Shown here: one piece after another, positions 26,370 through 35,386 of the stretch | Layout of the letters: each line of letters begins with the position of its first letter | Numbering within the stretch: the stretch's first letter is position 1 | Source: Bacteriovoracaceae bacterium | GTDB lineage: Bacteria > Bdellovibrionota > Bacteriovoracia > Bacteriovoracales > Bacteriovoracaceae | DNA: 47,563 nt | Assembly: GCA_017858255.1 (NCBI GenBank) | Contig: JAFMBV010000019.1 | Span: forward strand, 1 to 47,563 | Direction: 5' to 3' | The notes under the pieces: generated by a model | The model's input: the letters and a program-made list of their open reading frames with translations, nothing else | The model's database searches: none | Told to the model about the DNA's origin: nothing | Made by a program: the position numbers and the translations under genes

Positions 26370-27077
26370 ATGAATTTTTCTGAATTATCTAAACCTATTG
26401 ATAAACTTTCTCGTTTACTTATTCGTCTAAGAATTTATCGAATGGGAAAGCAAATTACTCAGCAAGAAATCGCCGATAAACTTGGCCTCAGTATAAGAAC
26501 CTATCAAAGGCTGGAGCAAGGCCTTGCGCCTATAGAGATGAGCACTCTTTATAAAACTGCTGAGGTCTTCGACCTTTCCTACGACAAACTTGCAGGTGCT
26601 GTATACACTGAGAGTGATATTCCCAATGTTACTTTTATCGAAAGTTTTGAAAATATTCCCTTGGCGCCAAATATAGACCCCATGGAGATACAAAAAACGT
26701 TTTCACAACTCATCTCCCTACTAAGAGATGGGAGCTATACACCCAAAGAGCTATACAAGGCTCAGGAATTTAAAAATAACGCTTTTGAACTCTTCTATTG
26801 TGAACCCGCTTTCACCTTTTATAACAAAAGCCTCCGAAAAAAAAATGAGCCAATAAATAAGGCCAAGGAAAGTACTATTAAGCACTTATCAGATTATGAA
26901 TTTTTCATTCGCTTATGGGAAGTTTGTTACCAAAAAATCAATCATCCTTGGTTTTTAGCAACTACCGAGCATGAGAGGTTTGGTCAAAAATTAGAGGTTC
27001 TGACTATTAATCATTTTATTATTCATGAAGGGCAACCGTTTAATTTGGGAATGGTCCTTAATAGACATTCTATTTAA
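26370..27077 (+). CDS. XRE-family regulator with PAS-like C-terminal domain (copy 2)
   Basis: The 235-residue protein is a paralogue of its neighbour: the XRE helix-turn-helix (about residues 14-72) has TQQEIADKLGLSIRTYQRLE, nearly the same recognition region as copy 1. The C-terminal half has EPAFTFYNKSLRKKNE, aligning with the PAS-like segment, and FIRLWEVCYQK, aligning with KAWDVCLKD. Similar recognition helices suggest related operators or heterodimers. Its TAA shares bases with the stop of aapJ on the other strand (27074-27077), so the two genes converge with a 4-base overlap. Confidence 0.82.
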   Translation: MNFSELSKPIDKLSRLLIRLRIYRMGKQITQQEIADKLGLSIRTYQRLEQGLAPIEMSTLYKTAEVFDLSYDKLAGAVYTESDIPNVTFIESFENIPLAPNIDPMEIQKTFSQLISLLRDGSYTPKELYKAQEFKNNAFELFYCEPAFTFYNKSLRKKNEPINKAKESTIKHLSDYEFFIRLWEVCYQKINHPWFLATTEHERFGQKLEVLTINHFIIHEGQPFNLGMVLNRHSI

Positions 27078-28093
27078 CGAATAGGCGGAGCATACATAAG
27101 CCCACCTTTGGTCCAAAGATTATTTAAACCCCTTTCAAGCTTTAAAGAACTATCTTTTCCAATATTGCGATCAAAGACTTCCCCGTAGTTTCCTACTTTT
27201 TTAATTATAGAATAGGCCCAATCCTCTGAGAGCCCCAAGGCCTTTCCATTCCCTGGAGTCACTCCAAGTAATCTTTTAATATTAGGAACCTTTGTCGATT
27301 TTTTTACTTTATCGACATTTTTAGAATTTATCCCATACTCTTCAGCACTAATCATCGCGAACACAGACCACTTAACTATATCAAACCATTGGTCATCACC
27401 ATGAATCACTGCAGGACCTAAGGGCTCTTTAGAGATCACTTCTTCTAAGATTAGATAATCATCGGGACTCTTCGTTTTTGACCTCTCGGCAACTAGTCCA
27501 GAGGCATCATTAGTAAAGGCGTCACAGCGGCCCTTGAAAAAGGCCTGAGTTACTTCATCATTAGATTCAAAAACAACTGTTTTCATTTTTAAGCGGTTTG
27601 CCCTGAAGTAGTCGGCCAGATTCAGCTCTGATGTCGTGCCCTGCTGAGTACAAATAGTGGCCCCATTTAATTCTTTAATTTTGGTCACCTTGTCTTTGCG
27701 ACGAACCATAAAGCCCTGACCGTCATAAAATATAGTTGGCCCGAAATTTAAACCCAAAGAGGTGTCACGAGTTAAGGTCCAAGTAGTAACGCGAGAGAGA
27801 AGATCAATCTCACCAGACTGTAAGGCCGTGAAGCGGGCCTGTCCGGAGAGAGGAACAAATTTCACTTTACTTGGATCACCTAAAACGGCCGCGGCCACTG
27901 CTCGGCAAACATCAACCTCAATTCCGAACCAATTCCCCTTTGAATCGGGCGCAGAAAAGCCAGCAACTCCCATCGTCGTTCCACAATTGACCATTTTTCT
28001 TTTTAAAACTTTATCTAAAATGGAATTTCCAAAAGAAGGTGTCACTAGAAGAAGAAAAATAAGCGCAGCGCACAATTTTAACTGATTTAGCAT
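27074..28093 (-). CDS. aapJ: General L-amino-acid ABC transporter substrate-binding protein
   Basis: The 339-residue periplasmic protein has a signal peptide of about 22 residues ending in PSFGNS and the family-3 solute-binding fold: VNCGTTMGVAGFSAPDSKGN at the start, GIEVDVCRAVAAAVLGDP, the RFTALQSGEIDLLSR ligand segment, GATICTQQGTTSELNLADYF, and CDAFTNDASGL in the second lobe. These are diagnostic of AapJ/BztA, which binds a wide range of L-amino acids. In rhizobia the gene heads aapJQMP. Here the permease and ATPase genes lie 7 kb downstream on the same strand with opposite-strand genes between. The start ATG has GAGG upstream. Confidence 0.93.
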   Translation of the reverse strand: MLNQLKLCAALIFLLLVTPSFGNSILDKVLKRKMVNCGTTMGVAGFSAPDSKGNWFGIEVDVCRAVAAAVLGDPSKVKFVPLSGQARFTALQSGEIDLLSRVTTWTLTRDTSLGLNFGPTIFYDGQGFMVRRKDKVTKIKELNGATICTQQGTTSELNLADYFRANRLKMKTVVFESNDEVTQAFFKGRCDAFTNDASGLVAERSKTKSPDDYLILEEVISKEPLGPAVIHGDDQWFDIVKWSVFAMISAEEYGINSKNVDKVKKSTKVPNIKRLLGVTPGNGKALGLSEDWAYSIIKKVGNYGEVFDRNIGKDSSLKLERGLNNLWTKGGLMYAPPIR

Positions 28094-28103
28094 TGTAACC
28101 TCA

Positions 28104-28127
28104 TGTGATGTTTACCCTATCATCACA
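28104..28127. promoter_or_regulatory. Inverted repeat TGTGATG-N10-CATCACA before aapJ
   Basis: Perfect 7-bp arms with a 10-base spacer start 11 bases upstream of the aapJ ATG, overlapping the likely leader. It may be an operator or a leader hairpin controlling aapJ. The TGTGA/TCACA half-sites recall CRP, but the spacing is too wide for a canonical site. Confidence 0.4.
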
Positions 28128-28264
28128 AGTCATTGTAAACATGTAAAGTTAGAAGCCATGGTTTTTATCATACTTTTAGTAGGACTTTGTAAGTTGCCAC
28201 TTCTCTCTCGTCACCGTTAACATAATTAAGATTGTTTAAACTTAAAAAGGCGAGAGGAACAGCT

Positions 28265-29116
28265 ATGTTGAATCTTAAGAAGTTTGCGTTTATTACCATG
28301 ATTTGCATGAGTTCCTATTCGGCCTCACTACTTGCGGATGCTCAGGTCATTGGCTTTCTTCTTGGTGAATTAAATCGTAGCTATGATGCCAATGTTCAAC
28401 AAGAACTTGTGCGCACTCTTAAAAGTTACAATCAAGACCAGTCCGTTCAGCAGGAACTTATTGGCCAATTACAAAACACTAGAAACTTCCTAAATGTTAG
28501 AGTTGAAGCAGCAAGAAGCCTAAGCACTTTGACTGCTGATACTGTTGTTAGCAACGCTATTATCAGGGCCCATGACCAATCTACAAACATTAACTTTAGA
28601 TCTGAATTGCTAAAGTGCCTTTACTTAAGGGCCCCTAATGACCTGAGAGTCCGAAATGTTCTTATCCAAAATATTAAGCAAAATAATGACTATCGCATAA
28701 AAGAGGCCTCGGCCTTTGCCCTTATGAATGCCTTGGACGATGTTGGTGTCAGACAAGAACTTATCAACTTGGCCCAAAACCAATTTATTAAAACAAATGT
28801 TCGAATTTCTTTAATTAAAACTCTCTATCGTGGCATCCAATACCCTGAGGTACGCTCTATTATTGAAGGTATTGCACTGGCGAATAATCAAGATATTAAT
28901 GTTAGAAGTGCTGCAACGAGAGTTCTAAGCACTTTTCCCAAAGGTCGCCAAAGTCGTTCAGCACTTTTTAATCTAGTTGCAAACTCTCAATACGCAAGCA
29001 TTAGGGCCACAGCAGCTGCGGGCCTAAAGTTTGAAATGACTGAAGAAGATGTTCGCTGGCTAAGTCTTCCCGTTGATCCAAGATCAGGACTAGTAAGAGA
29101 CCCCTTTCAAAACTAA
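28265..29116 (+). CDS. Exported HEAT-repeat-like protein
   Basis: The 283-residue protein starts at ATG 28265 behind AGAGGA. A signal peptide of about 25 residues ends near SLLADA. The rest consists of helical repeats of about 30 residues with recurring patterns such as NVQQELVRTLKSY, SVQQELIGQL, GVRQELINLAQN and INVRSAATRVLSTF, typical of HEAT-like solenoids used for protein binding. Its function is not identifiable. It is divergent from aapJ and converges with the FMN reductase gene, the two stop codons sharing bases (29113-29116). Confidence 0.75.
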   Translation: MLNLKKFAFITMICMSSYSASLLADAQVIGFLLGELNRSYDANVQQELVRTLKSYNQDQSVQQELIGQLQNTRNFLNVRVEAARSLSTLTADTVVSNAIIRAHDQSTNINFRSELLKCLYLRAPNDLRVRNVLIQNIKQNNDYRIKEASAFALMNALDDVGVRQELINLAQNQFIKTNVRISLIKTLYRGIQYPEVRSIIEGIALANNQDINVRSAATRVLSTFPKGRQSRSALFNLVANSQYASIRATAAAGLKFEMTEEDVRWLSLPVDPRSGLVRDPFQN

Positions 29117-29622
29117 GAAAGGGCCTCTGCTAAAGTTTTTAACTGACCAAGAATTGCCATCGCAGATTCAGAGTTCAATGTTTTTGAAAAATTAGTAACG
29201 ACCGGTCTAGGAACAACGATGGCACCGAGATGTTCTAGCTGCGCGCGCATGGCCTGAGTAACTTTCAAACCTCCACCACCAGAATGAGTAGCAACAACCG
29301 CAGGTTTGCCATTAAAGGCCGCGCGCCAATCTTCACTACCTGAGCGACTAATCCATGCGATCGCATTATTAACAATAGGAGGCATACTTCCGTTGTACTC
29401 CGGAGCACAAAAAGTAAGAGAGCTCGCATTAGCAAAAAGTAGAGTTAAAGTATTCGCATTTTCTGGAATCCCTTCTTTTTCACGACTAGGTGTATATACA
29501 GGCAAGTCATAATCTTCAAGACAGATGACCTTTACTTCTAATGAGAGTTCCTTGGCCGTTTCTCCCAAAGAGTCAGCTAATAATTTATTATTGTTTTTAG
29601 TCGCAGAAATAATTAAATGCAT
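29113..29622 (-). CDS. NAD(P)H-dependent FMN reductase family flavoprotein
   Basis: The 169-residue protein has the flavodoxin-like fold of the SsuE/ChrR/YieF family. The signature APEYNGSMPPIVNNAIAWIS (residues 73-92) matches the FMN-binding PEYNGSxPxxLKNAIDW motif, and GKPAVVATHSGGGGL matches the following strand and glycine turn. Members reduce FMN, quinones or metal ions; the substrate here is unknown. The start ATG has AAGGA upstream. It stands alone, 89 bases from the next gene. Confidence 0.9.
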   Translation of the reverse strand: MHLIISATKNNNKLLADSLGETAKELSLEVKVICLEDYDLPVYTPSREKEGIPENANTLTLLFANASSLTFCAPEYNGSMPPIVNNAIAWISRSGSEDWRAAFNGKPAVVATHSGGGGLKVTQAMRAQLEHLGAIVVPRPVVTNFSKTLNSESAMAILGQLKTLAEALS

Positions 29623-29711
29623 AAGAGATCCTTAAAGTAGTTTTAGGGAGATTAGTAAAGTGAAAGCAACTTGAAAAGAAAATTAGAAAAGAGTGGTAGC
29701 GACCATTACTA

Positions 29712-30056
29712 TTAGTCTAAAGGTTCGGCTTGAATAATTGCGTGATCAGATGAGCGCCCGAGAGGTTCATCGCCATTTTGAGGCTCATCATTTAGGTGAT
29801 TGATTATAGTCTCTTCATAATCACGAACCATGGCCTTTACGAGATCATCTTGAGGGATATTTAATATTTTTACAAGATCACCAAGAGCTTTCAAAGGTAT
29901 TGCACAAATACCTCTTTCGACATTTGAAACAAATTGACCATTCTTGTAGCCGAGAAGGTTAGAAAGCTCTACTTGGCTAAGCTTTTTGGGGTGCTGTAAC
30001 CTAAATTTCTTTACTAGATGCGCTATCCCACTAAAACTTCTATTTTTTGATTTCAT
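29712..30056 (-). CDS. Small XRE-family transcriptional regulator
   Basis: The 114-residue protein has one helix-turn-helix domain (about residues 10-70, core LSQVELSNLLGYKNGQFVSN) and an acidic C-terminal tail. It is a typical single-domain Cro/C1-like regulator with no visible sensor domain. It faces away from a lipoprotein gene, and a perfect 9-bp inverted repeat (30111-30139) lies 55 bases upstream of its start, a likely position for an autoregulatory operator. Confidence 0.88.
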   Translation of the reverse strand: MKSKNRSFSGIAHLVKKFRLQHPKKLSQVELSNLLGYKNGQFVSNVERGICAIPLKALGDLVKILNIPQDDLVKAMVRDYEETIINHLNDEPQNGDEPLGRSSDHAIIQAEPLD

Positions 30057-30110
30057 CTATGAATCCTTTTAAAATAGCTTATAATCCATAAAGGCTAGCA
30101 TCAACAAAAA

Positions 30111-30139
30111 ACACTTAGATCTATAAAATGTCTAAGTGT
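30111..30139. promoter_or_regulatory. 9-bp inverted repeat enclosing a TATAAA-like hexamer
   Basis: ACACTTAGA (30111-30119) and TCTAAGTGT (30131-30139) are perfect complements separated by 11 bases that include TATAAA. It lies in the divergent gap between the XRE gene and the lipoprotein gene, 24 bases before the GTG start at 30163. Protein bound here would cover a -10-like element, fitting a repressor operator, probably of the adjacent XRE protein. Confidence 0.5.
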
Positions 30140-30162
30140 AGAGACCCGGGAGAGGACTCAAA

Positions 30163-30573
30163 GTGAAAAAATTACGTAATAAGAATTATTTACTTACAAT
30201 TGTGCTTTTTCTTAGTGGATGCGGACAATTTGAAGTTTTTAAGAACTCTGCTCAAAAGCATCAGACGCCTCTACCAAGTACTTACGGTGAAAAGGTTCGA
30301 CTGCGCCTCATAGAAAATGTCCCCAATTATCAATTTTGCCTGGAAAAGTACCTTAGACCTACTGGAGAAGGTGCCTTCAATGGTTCTGTTACCTTCTCAT
30401 TACTCATAAACAAGCATGGCGCGGTTAGAAATGTGGCCATCCTTTCCGATAAACTGAAAAATCTCAAAGCAAAAGGCTGCCTGATAAAAGTCCTAACAAT
30501 GATGGAGATGCCTAAGCACAATAAAGAAAAAGACTTTGAAGTACGCCAACCCATGGGCATTAACATGAGATAG
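30163..30573 (+). CDS. Lipoprotein with AgmX/PglI-like C-terminal domain
   Basis: The 136-residue protein starts at GTG 30163 with AGAGGA upstream. The leader ends in LSGC, a clear lipobox with Cys20. The rest, with CLEKYLRPTGEGAFNGSVTFSLLI, a GAVRNVAI strand and a late CLIKVL helix, resembles the TonB-like AgmX/PglI C-terminal domain found in myxobacteria and relatives, in which two conserved cysteines flank the fold. A role in envelope biogenesis or motility is known for some relatives but cannot be assigned here. A candidate operator lies just upstream. Confidence 0.75.
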   Translation: MKKLRNKNYLLTIVLFLSGCGQFEVFKNSAQKHQTPLPSTYGEKVRLRLIENVPNYQFCLEKYLRPTGEGAFNGSVTFSLLINKHGAVRNVAILSDKLKNLKAKGCLIKVLTMMEMPKHNKEKDFEVRQPMGINMR

Positions 30574-30599
30574 TCTTTACAGCTAGTTGGCCAAGAAAT

Positions 30600-30621
30600 T
30601 ATGCCTGCCTAAAGAGGCATA
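30600..30621. repeat. Hairpin TATGCCT-N8-AGGCATA
   Basis: Perfect 7-bp arms lie 27 bases after the lipoprotein stop, in a 172-base gap before the next gene. There is no T tract, so it is a weak terminator candidate; a protein-binding site is equally possible. Nothing else is evident in this gap. Confidence 0.35.
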
Positions 30622-30745
30622 CTGTCCTATATAAAATCAAGCACTTAGCACCATATTCCCGTAAAAACTTCCTATCATCGTAGAATGGACTGTGGCTTAA
30701 TTCTAAGGCCTTCACACCGATAAGTTACCGTTGTTTAAAGTGGAT

Positions 30746-33700
30746 ATGGAATTACGTATGCGGAGACTAGGAAAACTAAATAAAGTAAGAAGCTTGGTCA
30801 CCCTTTTCTTCCTTTTATTAGGTTTTCAAGCTTTTGCGACTAATGAATTTCAACTTAGTGCTAATGGACGCATCATTGTCGCTCCCGCCAACACACCAGT
30901 TCAAAATATTTATGAAGCGACTCAAATCATGAATCGCTTGAAGGCACTTAACACCTCTGTTTTAATCCCAAGTAAGTTCGGCCCTGAGAATAGAGAAATT
31001 GTTAAATCCTTAAGGCAAGATATCAATGCCCTTAGAAGAAATCGATTAGTTGAAGACCAATCCATACTCAATAGAGTTAGAGTCGCAATTAATGCCTTAC
31101 AAGCTCCAGGCCCATCAGGTTCAAGTAAACCAACAGAGCTTTCAACCGAGCTTTCAAAGGCCTTTGAAAACGTAAAGACTCACCCTGAATTAAACCACCT
31201 TAAATTCAATGGTGTTCAACAAATGAGAGAGCTTTCCTCAAAAGAAGGCATCCCCTCTTATTGCAAAAACTATCCTTCTTTAGATAGAGAAGAACTACAG
31301 GGCTACTATGGCCAAGTTGAAAATGGCGCAGGTTTTACATGTTTTGAGATTAATCAGGACCGCATAGGTCTTGACCTTAGCACAATTGGTGATGCTTTAT
31401 TATCAATTGAAGAGGGCGCTTACGAAAAAAGGGATGAATCTTTAAGAAGAGATATTATGCTTACTGCAACAGCAGGTGCCTTAAGAGAATCGGCTGCCTA
31501 TGCTGGTTACTTTGAGGGGACTGATCCTGATCTGTCATCATTAAGAGGTTGTGCGGCCTGTGGTAGTTTAGTTAGAGGAAATAGAGTCAATCCTCCAAAT
31601 CAAAAAATGTTGGAACTTATTGATGAGCACAAAAGTAATTTAGAAAATAAAGTTCAAGGCATGGAAAAACAATTTTCAGATGCTGGTCTTAAACGAAAAG
31701 ACACATTCATAAAAGAGCATATTAAGCAGGCACTTATTATAGGAAATCTCTACGAAATTAAAGCAAATGGAGAGGGAGAAAATGCCCGTCGTAACTATCA
31801 GCAACTGAGGATATCCCAGAGTAATTGCCGAGAACAAGTGCAAGGGCAAACCAGTGAGATTTATTCTGAGCCAGAACTTGCCATCTCAATTGCCGCAGCC
31901 CGCTGTCCTCAGTTGATTGAATCAGGACGCTTTGAAGATTTCGCTCAGTGCAGGGATCAAATCGTTAGAAATTCTCAAAACCCAAACTTAAGAGAGCGCT
32001 TTGAACAATGCGTGAACTCTCAAGAAAAGGCGGCCAATTACAATATTGGTAGCGTCCTTCCTGTTATGGCCAAAAAACTCGCTGAATACCCTATTCTTTT
32101 TAATCGGGAAGATAATTCAAACCTCATCCCCTTTACACAATCAGAATCAAACTTTGTTCCCTCTGAATTTTCAAAAAAGATATCTTCTCTTCCGGGTGCC
32201 TTTGAAATATCTAGTGCCATAAAAGACCTATTACTAAGCGGAGTGGAAGACCCCGACACTGCAATCGATGAACTATTAGAAGATCCAAATTTAAAAGATA
32301 AAGTGGATGGCATTATCAATAAGGCCATGCAAGACCAAGAAGTTCAGGCCAATCTAAAAGATGAAGTCAAAGATTACCGCCGACAAGTTACGAGTTCAGC
32401 AGAAGAGATTTGTAAAAATGATGGCGATTATCTTCATCACTTCCCAGAGCTAGTAAACGAAGTTATAGCAAGACGTTTAAATGCCCCTGGACTTACACCA
32501 CGAGACAAACAAAAAGTATTGGCCCAAAGTCAGTCGTCACAATGCCATCTATTACAAATCCAACCTCCTGATGAAGAAGGTGGTCTTCCCGTTGCCTATC
32601 AAGCGGTAGGAGTCGTATTGGCCATTGGTATTGGACTAGTGCCAGGAGTGGGTACTGCTATTGCCGCTGCCGCCATCGGTGCAGTTATAGGAGTAAGTGA
32701 TGGTATCGATCGCAATGCTGTTGCTAGTGATCGGCTTGCTGCTACCGAAGTTGCCTTTTCAGCAGGCTTTGCAAGTAGTGATCAGGTCCTTGATGCGGCT
32801 GGAAACCTTACGGACTCACGCTTAACTCTAGGAGCGGAAGCTCTTCTTGTAGGCGGAGAGGGACTCTCTCTTCTCTCAAGAGCAACCCGTTCGGCAAGCG
32901 CTGCAAGTGACGTTGCAAGAACTCCGGCTTCGCCTCCACCAACAGGGACAACTTTAGAGGCGGGTGAAACCGTTACTGAGGTAAGCGCACGCACCGATGC
33001 TGCCCCTATTGATTCTCCAAGCGTAACTCGAACCACTAATATTGAAGATATTAACAGGGTAGATTTTGATCCTGGCGCTTATTTAAGACAAGAAAATCTA
33101 TCTCCCGATGAAGAATCGCAATTCATCACTAGGCTTCAAAGAAATAACCCTATTGTTTACAAAAGATATTTAGATGAACTTGTGAATGGTCGTACGGATA
33201 ATGTTATTGTGGCGGGAGATTTTCACATTGGTGGGAGAAATGATCCTAATGGTGAAAGGTTTGAAGCTTTCTTAAATCATTTGCGCCAAAATAAATCGCA
33301 ATTTACAGACCCCAATTCAAAAGTAATTATGATGGGCGATGTTCTCGACTTACCAGGCTATTCTCAAAACCTTGGAAAGCTATACCCTGAGATCGCGGCC
33401 AATCCCGACAAATATTATGTCACATCTGTTAGAAAAAATAGTCGTGGTGAGTATGTAGCAAGCTCATCTCCAAATTGGGATGCCATTAAAGATCAAAACC
33501 CAGAACTCTGGAAAAGAATTAGAAATGATATGGTTGATACCCAAATGGAGACTTTAGATCAGGTTGCTGAGGCCGCAGGAATATCCACGAAACAGATCCA
33601 AACCGTATTTGGTAATCATGAGTTACCGACAAGAAGAGGCTTTTATAAGAGAAACCCAGATGGGAGTATTCCCCTTGTTCCAGCAACAACAAAAGACGGC

Positions 33701-34318
33701 GTCCCTATCCTAGATGGTGAAGGTAATCAAATAATGGTTTCGGCCACGATAGATAAAAGTAATATATCTCAGACCGACCTTGATTTAAATAGTGCGCAAG
33801 AGATTAGAGATGCCGAATACCTAAACTCTAGGTGGGCACAAAACTACAATGTCGTGACCCAAAGTGAGGAAGGTGTTGGTTATGTTTTTACTAAGACCAC
33901 CTTACCTAGTGGAGAAGTTGTAGAGTGAAAATTACTTGTTACTCACAAGAGGGTTGAGGGTGGTGAGAATATTGACGAATTAAATAGACTTGAAAAAGAC
34001 AGTCCTAAAGTAAATGAAGAAGTGAGAGGTCTTATCGATGCTGATGGTATTTTGGTTGCGGATAGCCATGCCGCAGTAAATGTTGCAGGTCGCGATCATT
34101 CAAATAATGAATCTAGAGAACGCTTTTTTTACAGTTCTCTACCGGCCTTAGGTGGAGGGATGTCAGACCGTCAATCGCCTGGTTTCTCTTATATTATTCC
34201 AGAGAGAGTGCAAACATTTACAATGGTTTTAGGAGATGCTGGCAACAATCGGTACACCTCAGATTTTGGTTGGTCTCTAGATGAACTCCACGCCTTAAGA
34301 GTACCCAAACCTAGATAA
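30746..34318 (+). pseudogene. Giant exported metallophosphatase protein interrupted by in-frame TGA
   Basis: The frame from ATG 30746 has a signal peptide ending in QAFATNE and runs 1060 codons to TGA 33926-33928. It then continues in the same frame without a stop to TAA 34316-34318, which would give 1190 residues. The long N-terminal region has coiled-coil stretches and many cysteines. Near residues 620-652 is a Gly/Ala hydrophobic segment (GLVPGVGTAIAAAAIGAVIG). The C-terminal calcineurin-like phosphatase starts with IVAGDFHIGG, then MMGDVLDL and VFGNHE. The remaining metal-binding His motifs, LLVTHKR and VADSHAAV, lie after the TGA. So the stop removes part of the active site. It may be a recent nonsense mutation or a readthrough product. 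ATG 30758 is an alternative start. Confidence 0.75.
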
Positions 34319-34324
34319 AGTCAC

Positions 34325-35386
34325 TTAGAGATTAATTTTATCCACACGTCTTTTCACTTCTGAGCGAAATTTAAGATCATGAAATTTGGTCGTTTGACCG
34401 TGGATTTTCTTAGGATCAAAACTGTCCATCTTTTCAAAAAGGCCTGAAAGGTCAGAGAGTCTCTCTTCCTTACCAAGAACCCCAATTCCATTTAAAAATA
34501 AATGTCCTTCACTTTCTTTGGGCATCCAAACAGGTGTTCCAGTGCTTAAGGCCTCTGCGGCCCTCGTAGGAAAGCCAACAATTTGAAATGTAAGAAGGCC
34601 ACGACTAGAAGCAAGCAATGGCGCTAACTCCCCTGCACAACGATTTCCATAAAACATAGGGTCACTTTCTTCACTTTTTAATTCAGCTAAGTGACCATCC
34701 TGACCTACAAACTTAAATTTTAAATTAGCAGATTTTAGACTCTCAATTAATTTTAAGGCCTGATCTTTCGTCACTGTTTCAGCATCGATGCAAAGAAAGT
34801 CATTAGGAAATGATTTTCTAATGGTCTCGGGAAAAAGAGGAAAGTCAGAGGCCTTAAAGAAAGGACTCATGATTTTCACATTCTTATGCTTTTCCTGCCA
34901 AAAGCTCTCTGCCGAGTCATGGGTAACCCACAATTCATCGGCCTTTAGTAAATTCTTAGCGGCCCAACTTTCAAGGTAGGTCTTAAAGATTTTCTCTCGC
35001 CAAAATTTTTGTTTTCTTTCTAAGAACTTATTTTCTGCCAAATAAGTAATTTGATAAACGCCATCACACTTTTCAAAGCCTTGGGAAAAACCACTTGAGA
35101 TATTGATAAGAAGGTCGACATTACAAGGCACTGTTATATTGCGACAGGCACCAGGAATAAACATGGCCTTCTTCCACCACTGATCACCAAAAGCAATGTC
35201 CTCAGTAAGCATATTTGTGAGATAGGTACTTTTAATCTTTCTCTGCTCAATTGGACCAAGAATTTTTCCTTCATGGTGAACAATTGTATAGAGCTCAGCA
35301 TCCTCATAAATAGAGAGAATATTCTCAATAATTGAGGTGGTAGCATTTCTTGAAACTAAAGCATCACAACTAACAGCTACTTTCAT
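34325..35386 (-). CDS. Glycosyltransferase of the GT4/GT-B type
   Basis: The 353-residue protein has GT-B features. The N-terminal half includes MKVAVSCDAL and ADELWVTHDSAESFWQEK, matching the strand and helix that end the acceptor domain. The C-terminal half includes FKFVGQDGHL, FYGNRCAGELAPLLASSRGLL and the donor-binding GFPTRAAEALSTGTPVWM segment, where the usual GxPxxEAxAxGxPV pattern is recognisable. It probably transfers a sugar to a surface polysaccharide or lipid. Its ATG overlaps the stop of the UDP-sugar enzyme gene by four bases, so the two are coupled and probably act in one pathway. It converges with the phosphatase gene. Confidence 0.8.
   Translation of the reverse strand: MKVAVSCDALVSRNATTSIIENILSIYEDAELYTIVHHEGKILGPIEQRKIKSTYLTNMLTEDIAFGDQWWKKAMFIPGACRNITVPCNVDLLINISSGFSQGFEKCDGVYQITYLAENKFLERKQKFWREKIFKTYLESWAAKNLLKADELWVTHDSAESFWQEKHKNVKIMSPFFKASDFPLFPETIRKSFPNDFLCIDAETVTKDQALKLIESLKSANLKFKFVGQDGHLAELKSEESDPMFYGNRCAGELAPLLASSRGLLTFQIVGFPTRAAEALSTGTPVWMPKESEGHLFLNGIGVLGKEERLSDLSGLFEKMDSFDPKKIHGQTTKFHDLKFRSEVKRRVDKINL

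Noticed and set aside
28104-28127. Canonical CRP site in front of aapJ
   Set aside because: The TGTGA and TCACA halves are 14 bases apart rather than 6.
33926-33967. TGA as a selenocysteine codon, with CTCAC/GTGAG as a possible SECIS stem
   Set aside because: The stem is only 5 bp with a 16-base loop, lacks a clear bacterial SECIS form, and a phosphatase at this position has no expected redox residue.
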